From assembly GCA_949128115.1 (NCBI GenBank), contig OX421964.1:39052177-39116176 (forward strand): DNA of 64,000 bases. Reading direction: 5' to 3'. The translations under genes were made by a program, and so were the position numbers. Numbering within the stretch: the first letter of the stretch is position 1; each line of letters starts with the position of its first letter. The notes under the pieces are model-generated. The model did not search any database and was not told where the DNA came from. It saw nothing but the letters and a program-made list of their open reading frames with translations. Positions 55,230-64,000 of the stretch are shown here, one piece after another. Source of the DNA: Anaspis maculata. Taxonomy: Eukaryota > Arthropoda > Insecta > Coleoptera > Scraptiidae.

Positions 55230-55427
55230 TATCCGCCTATAGGCATAGTAATTCCGCGCAGATATCATCTGAGTTACGTCACATATCGGCGCACCCCCGT
55301 CGACGTCGCGACGTCAGTTTTGTTACTTCGGCGCAGTGTTATCAGTTCCTGCAGCGCCAGCCATCAGAGTGTCGTGATTATATTTTGTTGAAAGTGGTGT
55401 GATATTTTGGGCCAGGGAAAACGCAAT
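55230..55427 (+). promoter_or_regulatory. Probable promoter/5' UTR of the SPSB3-like gene
   Basis: A CpG-rich stretch (CGTCGACGTCGCGACGTCAG near 55300) in AT-rich surroundings, with arthropod initiator-like TCAGTTC at about 55339 and TCAGAGT at about 55364, lies just upstream of an ATG with a clean downstream donor. No TATA box. Inferred from position and composition. Confidence 0.4.
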
Positions 55428-55480
55428 ATGACAAGTGTGGAGCCGGCGAAAAATGTCGAGAAAGAGTTCAGAATCCAGCG
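55428..55480 (+). CDS. Candidate first coding exon
   Basis: ATG at 55428 opens MTSVEPAKNVEKEFRIQ and ends with CG before donor GTAAGC (phase 2). Adding the first base of the exon at 62134 completes an Arg codon and enters exactly the SPRY frame. The leader upstream is CpG-rich. It could instead belong to another gene or be the start of an upstream ORF. Confidence 0.45.
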
Positions 55481-58400
55481 GTAAGCCTCCAGATCCACCA
55501 GTGTTCCAACCACCTTAATCCGTGGAGTTGAAATGCGGAAAGCTTTATGTGTGCAAGTGTGCAGAGCTATACCAATTCGGAAAAAGGTCTTATCGTGTAA
55601 AAATAATCGATACACAGCAAATAACACTATCATGATTATCTTATTATTATACACCTGTGCTTGCTGCCATACAATATGAACCACCTGCACCGTGTTACCG
55701 TACTTATCCCAGTTTCCCTTGCAGCGCATACTTTGCTGTGCTCAAATTAGGGCGGGGGTAGTAGAGCAGTATTTTGGAATAATATGATGAAACCCCTTTC
55801 ACAACTAATACCTATCTAGTGGATTTAAAACCGAACCATTATCAGTACCTACCTATAGTGATGGCCGTGTGTATAGCCTCTGGATTTAGCTATATTACAG
55901 GGGTGAGTTTTCCGTCTTCGTTGCTGTGTTTTCGTGGTATCGATTTTCAAGTGAGTCATATACGTTCGGAGGGGTGAAAATTATTTCACCTCTAAAACAA
56001 TACAGAGCATAGAATAATATGGTTCTTTACGCTAAACAATGTTATTGCTATTCGCGAGAATTTACAATTACAGAAAAATTACCCGGATTTCATTTGTTTT
56101 TCAATCGATAAACTGGCTGGTATCAAGTTTTTTTTGAAGGAAGAGATGGTGTTCTAGACTTGATTCACAAAATGGCACTGTATTTTTGTCTCTAATTTTT
56201 CTCGCTTCGGTTTTTTTATTTCCCGCCTATCACATGAATTTGCTATTTTATGTAATAATAATTACGTACTTATTACATACGAGTAGGGAGTAGGTATTAT
56301 ACAAGTGATCAGTTCAAAAAGATATTCGCTCAGTAACTATAGGTACAGATTCCTCTTATCTAAATAGCAACTTGATGAAAACATCGATTTAGATAATTAT
56401 TATTATCGAGAGCGGAAGGGACATTCAAAAGATCTTGCAGTGTGTATACAGGATGGTTCAGGATTATTCTGAAAAATTTCAATGATTGATAGAGCATGAA
56501 AAGCAATTACAATAAACCCAAAAACCATATATCAAAAATTAATATTAACGGAGAAATGGCCCGCAAAGTTTAAGGTAAAAAACTGGAACTCTTGACAGAA
56601 AAAAACTGTCAAATATAAAGGGTGGTGCACGAAAAGTTTGAAATTCAATTTTTTAGCGGTTTGTTTTATTAGAAAGAGTATACCTACCCTCGTACCTACC
56701 TACATTGGCATTAAGTATATGGAACACAATTTCATTCAAATGACTCCCACGGCACGGCTGACGGTACAGTACCTCATTCTCTCAGTTCAATTTTTCAAAA
56801 CATTTTTGATTGTATGGGCTCTTATCTCACCAATGGCAACTTCGATTTGATCTTTCAAGTCTTGGATAGCCTCTGGATGGTTAGCGTAACACTTATCTTT
56901 AACGGCTCCCCAGAAAAAATCTAACGGGGTCAAATCACAGCTGCGTGGTGGCCAGTTGACATTTCCGTTACGGCTGATTATTCGATCCCCAAAAACAGTG
57001 AGCAAAATACCGATTGTTTCGTTTGCTCTGTGGCAAGTTGCGTCGTCCTGTTGGAACCAAATGTCGTGTGTTCCTCCTTTTGAATTCTTGGTAACATAAA
57101 CTCGTTTATAATGGCCCAGTAACGCTCCCCACTAACTCTAAGGGCGACTCCTTGCTCATTTTCGAAAAAAAAAGGACCAATGAAGCCGCCGGTCCAAAAT
57201 TCACACCAAACAGTCACTTGTTGTAGATGCACCGGCTTCTCAAAGGTTACGTGTAGATTTTCTGTGCCGCATATCCAACAATTTTGCTTGTTGACATAGC
57301 CTCCGAGGTGAAAATGAGCTTCGACGGAAAAGATGATTTTTCGGTAAAATCACTCATTTTCTTCCAAGCGTTTCACAGCCCAATTAGCGAACCGAAAACG
57401 TTGCAGATGGTCAGTTTGTATTCCATACATAATGCCAAAGTATACTTCTTTCCAATAAAACAAACTGCTCTAAAAAACATTCATTCGTCTTTGAATTAGA
57501 GCCAAATTAAATTGCAAACTTTTCGTGAACCACCCTTTATTTGGAAATTGTTTTTACATGCTCTATCCTAATATACGAGTATCTAAAATGTTCAACCGCT
57601 TTAAAATTGATCAACTCCGGATTCTCAGTGGATATTTCTTCAAACAACACAGGCCGATTAAGATACCAAGGAGTCGACAATATATCTCGAAAATTTACTG
57701 ACAAATTTGTTTTCTCAACCCTTCCATTTCCACTCACCTCAACTCTAAAATTTCAAATGACACCATCTACCGGGTGTTTTTGGAAATTGTGAATTGGAGT
57801 TAGCTGTGGAGATGAAATCGTATGAGAGCGTAAATGGAATAGTACAAGCGGTAGGCAAAACAATCCTGCATTTAATAAAGAAAGCAAACCACTCTGCACA
57901 GTGACTCTTAGAATCATTTCGAGCGATTTGACCCGCAGCACCCGATAATTCGTCCCTTAGGGGGGCCATGGGGGCCCTCCAAATTTTCAAGATGCAAGAA
58001 CTTTCACAAAACGATCATTGAGTATCGTTATGTGTGTCATATAATGAGCTTATGGGTCTATTGAAAATGTTTTCAGCATTTATCGTTGTGTCCGTTCCAT
58101 TCTTCACACTTAAAAAAAAAAATTCTTAAGCAGATGTCAAAAAAACTGTTTTTATTTTTTAATCTACGTAAGGAAACGATAAATTCATATGTGTTGTTTA
58201 GTTCCCAGACAAATCGCATTCCGTGAGCCCAATTATAGAGACAAAATTTTTATAATGGTATTTTCCAAAGAAGTGGTGTCCTCTTCAGTACACCTTTTTC
58301 AACAGCATTTTTTTCAATGCTCCCACTGGATAACAGTGTTAATTTTTACAGGTATGAGAAGCTTGAAGTCTTTTCTTAGTAATTTGGATGCAACAAGGCT

Positions 58401-61400
58401 TCAAAACGCGCAAGGGAGCCCTAAAAGATTTTTTTTCTGCTCGGCTATCAAATTTTTGGCATGTTGATTTTGTAGTAGGGGAGAAGTGGACAAAAATTCA
58501 ATCTCGGTCGCGCGGGCGGCGGCGGCGGTTTCATTCTAGCGGCAAATATATTTACGCACAACGACTCTGTATTCCGTTGTACTGCGGGAAAACTTGGCAT
58601 AGGAGTAGCTTGTACCAAAGCAAGTGATTTGGCCCGCAGCACCAACATTTCTTACCCAGGGTACTCTGCATCGTGACCATTCTTCAGAACATGACCCACA
58701 ATGCAACTGTTTCTGTTATAAGAGCTGATGCATCGACTTGATGGTCATTTCTGTGCAATGTTTATTGGCAAAATCGAGAGTTGTAGTCTGAAATAGATGA
58801 AAAATTTATTCAGTAGCGTAATTGTCATATTCTTGTTATAATGTTCAACAGAATTGAAGAAATTAATTAAGTATTGCTTCTGCGCTGTGCCTTTAATAAT
58901 AAAAGCGAGCAAAATACTCGAGTTCCAGTCATTCAAGATTTATTTGGAAATTATTGAATATAAACTTGAAACATCTCCACCCTCGTCTCCACCAGTACTT
59001 CCTAACCTCTTCAGAATTCTTCCTCCTCTTTTGAAACTTTTCCGGTCTCCGATGTAGCCATACTGAGACCAAATACAAAGATGTTCAGAAGTTTGTATAA
59101 GCAAAAAAATACGTACTTGAGTTTCAGCTCATTGCAGTCCACCCATACCTCTGCAATATGCATCCAGACCGCCGGCGACCAGTTTACAACTCCTTTTGAG
59201 CCCCAAGAGGACAGCGAAGAAAATCTATGATAGCATCAGTTTGGCCCCAGATATGTCCAACCCGATAGAAATTTTTACTGTATGCCTCAGGCAAGGTATC
59301 AAAAGTGGGTGTTATGGCATGCGGCAACCGCTTCGTCTATGTCGCAAAGAGATCTTTTTGCGCCGTGTGCAATAATCATCGACTTGCAGTAAGATATTCC
59401 CCCCACGACATACCTGATTTCTGATTTTTGATGTCAAATCAAGTCTTCTACATGTATTTCTGTTATAACCTTCAACATAATTCAAGAAATGAAGTGTTGC
59501 TTCTGCGCCGTGCCTAGCGTGGTCCTTGAGTAATAAAAATGAACAAGGTACTTAAATACTCTAGGTCCATCAACATGGTTGAGCAATTTTGGAAATAAAC
59601 TTGGAACTTCTCCCCGGCTAGATGTATTTCTCAACCTCTTCAGAATTTCTCCTCCTCTTCCAAAACTTTTTTGATGCCGCCATACTGAAATCAAATACAG
59701 GGATGTTTATATTATGATAATAAGTACCCCATTGGAATGACAATAATAGCGCCTCTGTTTTTTAGAAAGGCTCTGAAATAACCTAGGAGTGGCGAAGAAC
59801 CCACCTTTTGTTGCAGCATTCTCCTTTGCATATTTTGCATTGGAGCGTACACAGAAGTCTGGCTTTTCGACAAGTACACGTTATTGTTTTGCAGTCAGTC
59901 TTACATTTTGCAGCTGTTGAAATTTAGAAGTTCTTAAAGGTTCACAAAAAAAAAGAAAAACGTACTTGTGTAGCTCACTGCAGTCTCCCCACACTTCAGT
60001 AATCAGTGTCCAGACTGGCGACCAGCTCTCATCGATTTTCTTTTAGCCCCAAGAGGACGGCAAAAGAACGTCTACGAAAGAGTCAGCTTCAGAGTCGGAG
60101 AGCAGAGTCAAGACACGAAATGCGGAAGTCACTTTCTCCATGCTTTTCCAGGTCTTCCATGCGTTTGGACGAAAAGAACGAGGTGGTATCGCAACCACAG
60201 AACGCGTGAAAGGCTCTCAGAGCAAAAAGATTTCTCTTCGCCCAAACCTTCTGCAATCCGATGGATAGCGATGAATCTTTTGTGCAGTCCGCTACCGAGT
60301 GGTGCCCACAGTTTTGGAAGTTCTTGAGAGCGAAGGCAGAAGAAAAACGATATACCCAATACCACAACATCCGCAGGGGCGGACTTGGGTTTCGTGGCGC
60401 CCTAGGCATGACTGAATTGGCCGCCCCTTCCCCTCAGAGAGGTGTGTTTCAGAGAACTAGTTTGTGTTTATATTTTTAGAGCACTAACTGCTGTTGATGA
60501 TAATAAGTGGTTTTTCATCAATAGTTGACACAAATTAACAAAAATTGAAGAGAGAAAAAAAATTGTGCGAACGCGATTTTTGTGGAATAAAAATGAAACC
60601 ATGCATTTTTTCCAAGAAGACGATGTCGATGCCGCCCCCTTGGATCTGCCGCCCTAGGCACATGCCTACTTTGCCTATTGCCAAATCCACCCCTGAACAT
60701 CCGTAACAACGGTGAGGAAAACAATACTCTTTCCTCCGTGAGACACCAATCCCTGATGTGCAAGATTATGCGACCATCTGCCATGTCTCCTATGGTGACT
60801 TCAACGAATGAAGTTGACGCATCAGCAGAGGAAAAAATCGTTCTCTGCATATTTGTGACAACTGGTGCCCAATATGTATCACAGAGAGCATTCGATCCTA
60901 AAAAATCGAAGAGCTACGCTTTGTTCTTCGAATTTTTAAGGAAGTCGGTCCAGTTACGAGTAACTACTCGCATTTAACACTTCATTGATTTCTTGAATTT
61001 TGTTGAACATTATAACAAGAATATGACAATTACGCTACTGAATAAATTTTTCATCTATTCAAGACTACAGCTCTCGATTTTGCCAACAAACATTGCACAG
61101 AAATGACCATCAAGTCGATGCATCAGCTCTTATAACAGAAACAGTTGCATTGTGGGTCATGTTCTGAAGAATGGTCACGATGCAGAGTACCCTGGGTAAG
61201 AAATGTTGGTGCTGCGGGCCAAATCACTTGCTTTGGTACAAGCTACTCCTATGCCAAGTTTTCCCGCAGTACAACGGAATACAGAGTCGTTGTGCGTAAA
61301 TATATTTGCCGCTAGAATGAAACCGCCGCCGCCGCCCGCGCGACCGAGATTGAATTTTTGTCCACTTCTCCCCTACTACAAAATCAACATGCCAAAAATT

Positions 61401-62787
61401 TGATAGCCGAGCAGAAAAAAATTCTTTCAGGGCTCCCTTGCGCGTTTTGAAGCTTTGTTGCATCCAAATTACTAAGAAAAGACTTCAAGCTTCTCATACC
61501 TGTAAAAATTAACACTGTTATCCAGTGGGAGCATTGAAAAAAATGCTGTTGAAAAAGGTGTACTGAAGAGGACACCACTTCTTTGGAAAATACCATTATA
61601 AAAATTTTGTCTCTATAATTCGGCTCACGGAATGCGATTTGTTTGGGAACTAAACAAAACATATGAATTTATCGTTTCCTTACGTAGATTAAAAAATAAA
61701 AACAGTTTTTTTGACATCTGCTTAAGAATTCTTTTTTTAAGTGTGAAGAATAGAACGGACACAACGATAATTGCTGAGAATATTTTCAATAGACCCCATA
61801 AGCTCATTATATGACACACATGACGATACTCAATGATCGTTTTGTGAAAGTTCTTGCATCTTGAAAATTTGGAGGGCCCCCATGGCCCCCCTAAGGGACG
61901 AATTATCGGGTGCTGCGGGTCAAATCGCTCGAAATGATTCTAAGAGTCACTGTGCAAAGTGGTTTGCTTTCTTTATTAAATGCAGGATTGTTATGAAATG
62001 TGCTCCGTACCGCCTGTACTAGAATGAAGTCGCGGACATACGTGTTTTACTTCTATAGCTTACTGCAATTCACAGTTGAAAAAAAGAGCAGCCGGTATTT
62101 TGCATCAGTTTAATAAAAATGTTAAAATTTCAGCGTTGAAGATGTGTCTCCAACATGGGAGGAACCGGCGGCATAGCAGTCGAAGAATTCCGAATCCGAA
62201 ATGGAGACGGAACCCAACATCCTCCCCCTGCGTCACGGCTGCGATGACCTCTGGACCTGGAACCGGCGGGAGCGCAGCCCGGAAGTCCGCCTCTACGGCA
62301 ACAACTTCCGGATAGCTCACTTCCACCCGAACTGGAGCAGCGGCACGGCTGGCGTCCGCGGCACGAGAGTCCTCAACAACGGCCGCTACTTCTGGGAGCT
62401 GCACCTGTCCCGCAGGATATTCGGCACGAGTATGATGTTCGGGGTCGGCACGAAAAAGGCCCGCCTGCATGCCGACTCATTCACCAACCTCCTTGGCGAA
62501 GACGACAACGGCTGGGGGCTGTCGCACAAGGGCCTGCTGTGGCACGGCGGCAGGTGGACGCACTACACCAAACCCTTCAGGGAGAACGTCGCAACGAAGA
62601 TTGGCATACTGTTCGACGGCATCGCCGGCACGCTGAGCTACTACAAGGACGAGAAGTTCCTCGGCGTGGCTTTCAGGGGGCTGAACGAGGTCAAGGAGCC
62701 GCTCTATCCGATCATTTGTTCGACGGCGGCCAAAACTGAAATGTTTCTCGACTCCATGAAACGGGACTTCGTCAATCTTCAAGACAG
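55428..62787 (+). CDS. SPSB3: SPRY domain protein, SPSB3-like (gene continues past window)
   Basis: Inferred exons are 55428-55480 and 62134-62787; the gene continues beyond the last donor. The SPRY/B30.2 domain lies in the second exon (RIAHFHPNWSSGTAGVRGT, GRYFWELHLSRRIFGTSMMF, GVGTKK, FTNLLGEDDNGWGLSHKG, YPIICSTAAKTEM) and follows the order and wording of SPSB3. SPSB proteins are substrate receptors of Elongin/Cullin-RING ubiquitin ligases: SPRY binds the target, and a C-terminal SOCS box binds Elongin and Cullin. The SOCS box is not in the window. The first-exon assignment is by phase and position only; an in-frame TAG (62174-62176) means translation of the SPRY domain probably starts at ATG 62201 unless the stop is bypassed or other exons intervene. 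Confidence 0.6.
56618..57537 (-). mobile_element. Mariner-type transposon, internally deleted
   Basis: Ends AAGGGTGGTGCACGAAAAGT and, inverted, AAGGGTGGTTCACGAAAAGT; TA at 56616-56617 and 57538-57539. On the - strand (57340 to 56740) a transposase remnant reads EAHFHLGGYVNKQNC, VTVWCEFWTGGFIGPFFFEN, GERYWAIINEFMLP, WFQQDDATCHRANETI, then NWPPRSCDLTPLDFFWGAVK. The block before EAHF has Val where the first catalytic Asp is expected (FSVEAHF). The second (QQDDATCH) and third (PLDFF) acidic blocks remain, but a Leu is lost in DFF-W and a frameshift lies near 57090. The N-terminal third is largely gone (920 bp against about 1.3 kb). Inactive. Confidence 0.88.
58890..60090 (-). repeat. Internal duplication in the element core
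   Basis: Two blocks recur: AACCTCTTCAGAATTCTTCC at about 59004 matches AACCTCTTCAGAATTTCTCC at about 59632, and GAGCCCCAAGAGGACAGCGA at 59198 matches TAGCCCCAAGAGGACGGCAA at about 60044, each with about 200 bases of flanking similarity. On the - strand one block reads GRGGEILKRLRNTSSRGEV in a frame ended by stops. Probably duplicated 3' coding/UTR sequence of the relic gene. Confidence 0.5.
60030..60960 (-). pseudogene. Repeat-associated protein relic with HAF-GCDTTS motif, split by a MITE
   Basis: On the - strand, reading from 60945: FDFLGSNALCDTYW, APVVTNMQRTIFSS, EVTIGDMADGRIILHIRDW, SSPLLRM, then (after the hAT MITE 60374-60695) LWYWVYRFSSAFALKN, ALRAFHAFCGCDTTSFFSSK and onwards. The two parts are in the same frame once the insert is ignored. 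EADTR-I-LH-like and HAFTGCDTTS-like blocks occur together in a widespread repeat-associated family of animal proteins, recalled but not searched; its biochemical role is unknown to me. An in-frame TAG lies just upstream of FDFLG, so this copy is dead. Confidence 0.5.
60374..60695. mobile_element. hAT MITE with perfect 8-bp target duplication
   Basis: Begins CAGGGGCGGACTTGGG and ends CCAAATCCACCCCTG, flanked by aacatccg at 60366-60373 and again at 60696-60703. 322 bp, non-coding (GCCGCCCC blocks near both ends). It interrupts the coding relic. Confidence 0.9.
62134..62787 (+). CDS. SPRY-domain exon of the SPSB3-like gene
   Basis: Acceptor TTAAAATTTCAG|C, donor GACAG|GTGAGTG. From ATG 62201 it encodes 195 residues and a split codon; the SPRY domain covers about residues 30-185. 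GC content rises sharply compared with both flanks. Upstream of the ATG, in the same frame, VEDVSPTWEEPAA is followed by TAG and then QSKNSESE, acidic sequence that reads like protein on both sides of the stop. Confidence 0.88.
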
Positions 62788-63172
62788 GTGAGTGAGAATT
62801 AATCCGGAGAGAGATCCAGCAAGCACTACTCACTCGTCTTGATCTAAACTGCTCAACAATTGAAGTGGTCCACTCGAAAATTTCGCCCGATTTCAAATAC
62901 AAATATCTTGGAAACAAATTGAACGATTCTCAAAAAGGCAGTGTTTTTCGATAGCTTATTCTTTTCACTATAAGGTGCGCTGATAGGCCAAACAATTGAT
63001 TACATAATGCATAATATACAGGGCGACAACAAAAACAGTGTTGAAATGTTTCATTTTAGAGCACGTCCCACTTTTGCAAAAAAATTCGCTGAGTCTTCCC
63101 GAGTACATTTTTTAGAAGTGCACATCCATGGCTCGAAACGGTTTTTGAAATTTCCGCTCATCTTCTTTGGTT
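62788..63172 (+). other. Intron sequence after the SPRY exon
   Basis: No SOCS-box-like exon (LP..L..YL.) is visible here or in the rest of the window. A TACAGGGCGACAACAAAAAC motif at about 63018 resembles a CAGGGTG-type end. Confidence 0.5.
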
Positions 63173-63173
63173 A

Positions 63174-64000
63174 CAGGGTGATGTGAAAGAAACAACTTTT
63201 TGTTTTTGTAGTGGTAACTTTTTTATTTGTTGACCGATTTCCAAAATGTGGATCTTATGTTGAAGCGAAGACCTCAGGTAAGAAGAATCAGTTAACATAA
63301 TTGAATTAACACATCATTTCAAAAAGAGGGGTTGCATCAAATGTGACCTAAGCATGAAATAAGGCCGAAATCCGATTTGGGGAATTTTTTCAAGAAGAAT
63401 CAGCTTGTCGTTAAAGAAATCACTCATTACGAACATTTTGAGATCAGTCTCGCTTATTTGGGGCAACAATTAACGACGGAAAACCCAAAATAAGACGGCA
63501 TGTTTTCACAGGAGAACCGATGCTCTTGCTCACCTGAAAATACACGTAACCTATGTTACGAGAATCACTGATCAAGTTTCCTTCGCGATTTGGACAGTCA
63601 ACAGAGGGTCGACAGAAACAGTCAAAAGTAACAATAAGTACGTGTGTTTTCAGGTGAGCAAAGGCATCAGTTATCCTGTGAAAACATGCAGTCCCAATTT
63701 GGGTTTTCCGTCGTTAATTGTTGCCTTATATAAGCGAGACTGATCTTAAAATGCTCGCAATGAGTGGTTACTTCAACGACAAGTTGATTCTTGTTAAAAA
63801 ATCCCCCCAAATCAGATCTCGGCCTCATTTCATGCTTAGGTCACATTTGATCCAACCTTTTTTTTTTTTAAATGATGTGTTGATCCAATTCTGTGATTCG
63901 ATTCCTCTTAATTGAGGTCTTCGCTTCAACATAAGCTCCAAATTGTGAATATCGGTTCACAAACAAAAAAGTTACCACTATAAAAACAAAAAGTTGTTTC
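63174..64000. mobile_element. Large palindrome, right end cut by window
   Basis: Starts CAGGGTGATGTGAAAGAAAC after TTA at 63171-63173. From 63600 to the window end the sequence is the inverted copy of 63186-63590 (GAAACAACTTTTTGTTTTTG / AAAAACAAAAAGTTGTTTC; AATTAACGACGGAAAACCC / GGGTTTTCCGTCGTTAATT). Predicted length about 840 bp, so the right tip should lie within about 15 bases beyond the window. Confidence 0.75.

Larger units (their letters stand above)
57842..62019. mobile_element. Long-inverted-repeat element (4.18 kb) with coding core, TA target
   Basis: Starts GTACAAGCGGTA and ends with TACCGCCTGTAC; TA at 57840-57841 and 62020-62021. The arms (57842 to about 58866, and about 60985-62019) are inverted copies, showing the same frame in both (58189-58467 on +, 61384-61662 on -). 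Both arms contain an ACCCGCAGCACC module twice. The end sequence, TA target and module link it to the 1.45-kb element at 11281-12731. The 2.1-kb centre contains the decayed protein relic and internal duplications listed separately. It lies in the inferred SPSB3-like intron, ending 114 bp before the SPRY exon. Confidence 0.8.

Noticed and set aside
58189..58467. 92-codon frame, found again inverted at 61384-61662
   Set aside because: Its repetition reflects the inverted arms of the 4.18-kb element; composition is not protein-like and no family is recognised.

Overview
The window is eukaryotic nuclear DNA: single-exon-sized coding islands with GT/AG borders, long introns, AATAAA signals and a dense load of interspersed repeats. 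The protein matches (a fasciclin/FAS1-domain protein, PITHD1, an SPSB3-type SPRY protein) and the transposon types (mariner, pogo-like, hAT MITEs, TA-target palindromic MITEs, a jockey-type LINE fragment) suit an arthropod. The many CCTA/GGTA tetranucleotide runs and the moderate AT richness would fit a sap-feeding hemipteran such as a whitefly or scale insect, but this is a weak guess. Nothing bacterial was seen.

Layout. 1-33.8 kb has no convincing host gene. It holds MITEs (1.8, 3.6-3.9, 4.9-5.3, 5.4, 15.3-15.9 and 19.1-19.8 kb), tandem repeats (8.7-10.1 kb), a LINE scrap (10.1 kb), a pogo-like transposase remnant (13.8 kb), a long-inverted-repeat element (11.3-12.7 kb), two opposed 16-bp minisatellite arrays (10.4 and 14.6-15.1 kb), a THAP-domain pseudogene (23.5 kb), an exact 149-bp tandem duplication (29.0 kb) and a decayed copy of a FAS1 exon (31.6 kb). 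33.85-48.14 kb (+ strand) is the 3' part of a secreted multi-FAS1-domain adhesion protein gene: four exons, all joined by phase-1 introns, 543 residues visible. 49.23-49.96 kb (- strand) is a complete three-exon PITHD1 gene, tail-to-tail with the FAS1 gene. 50.4-55 kb is repeats. From 55.4 kb a second + strand gene appears to begin: a short first exon with a clean donor, then a SPRY-domain exon at 62.13-62.79 kb. The two join in frame, but with a TAG codon upstream of the SPRY domain. That gene leaves the window before its SOCS box.

The most unusual content is structural. Three separate loci each carry a pair of oppositely oriented, degenerate arrays with a unit of about 16 bp, different in sequence at each locus; two lie in FAS1 introns. 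A near-perfect 2.03-kb palindrome lies in the last FAS1 intron, and a 4.18-kb long-inverted-repeat element in the inferred SPSB3-like intron. If transcribed with their host genes, both would fold into roughly 1-kb RNA hairpins. The 4.18-kb element shares its end sequence and TA target with the 1.45-kb element at 11.3 kb, and it carries a decayed protein-coding core that was itself interrupted by a hAT MITE with a perfect 8-bp target duplication.

All calls come from reading the sequence. Repeat boundaries are exact where a target duplication is quoted and approximate elsewhere.
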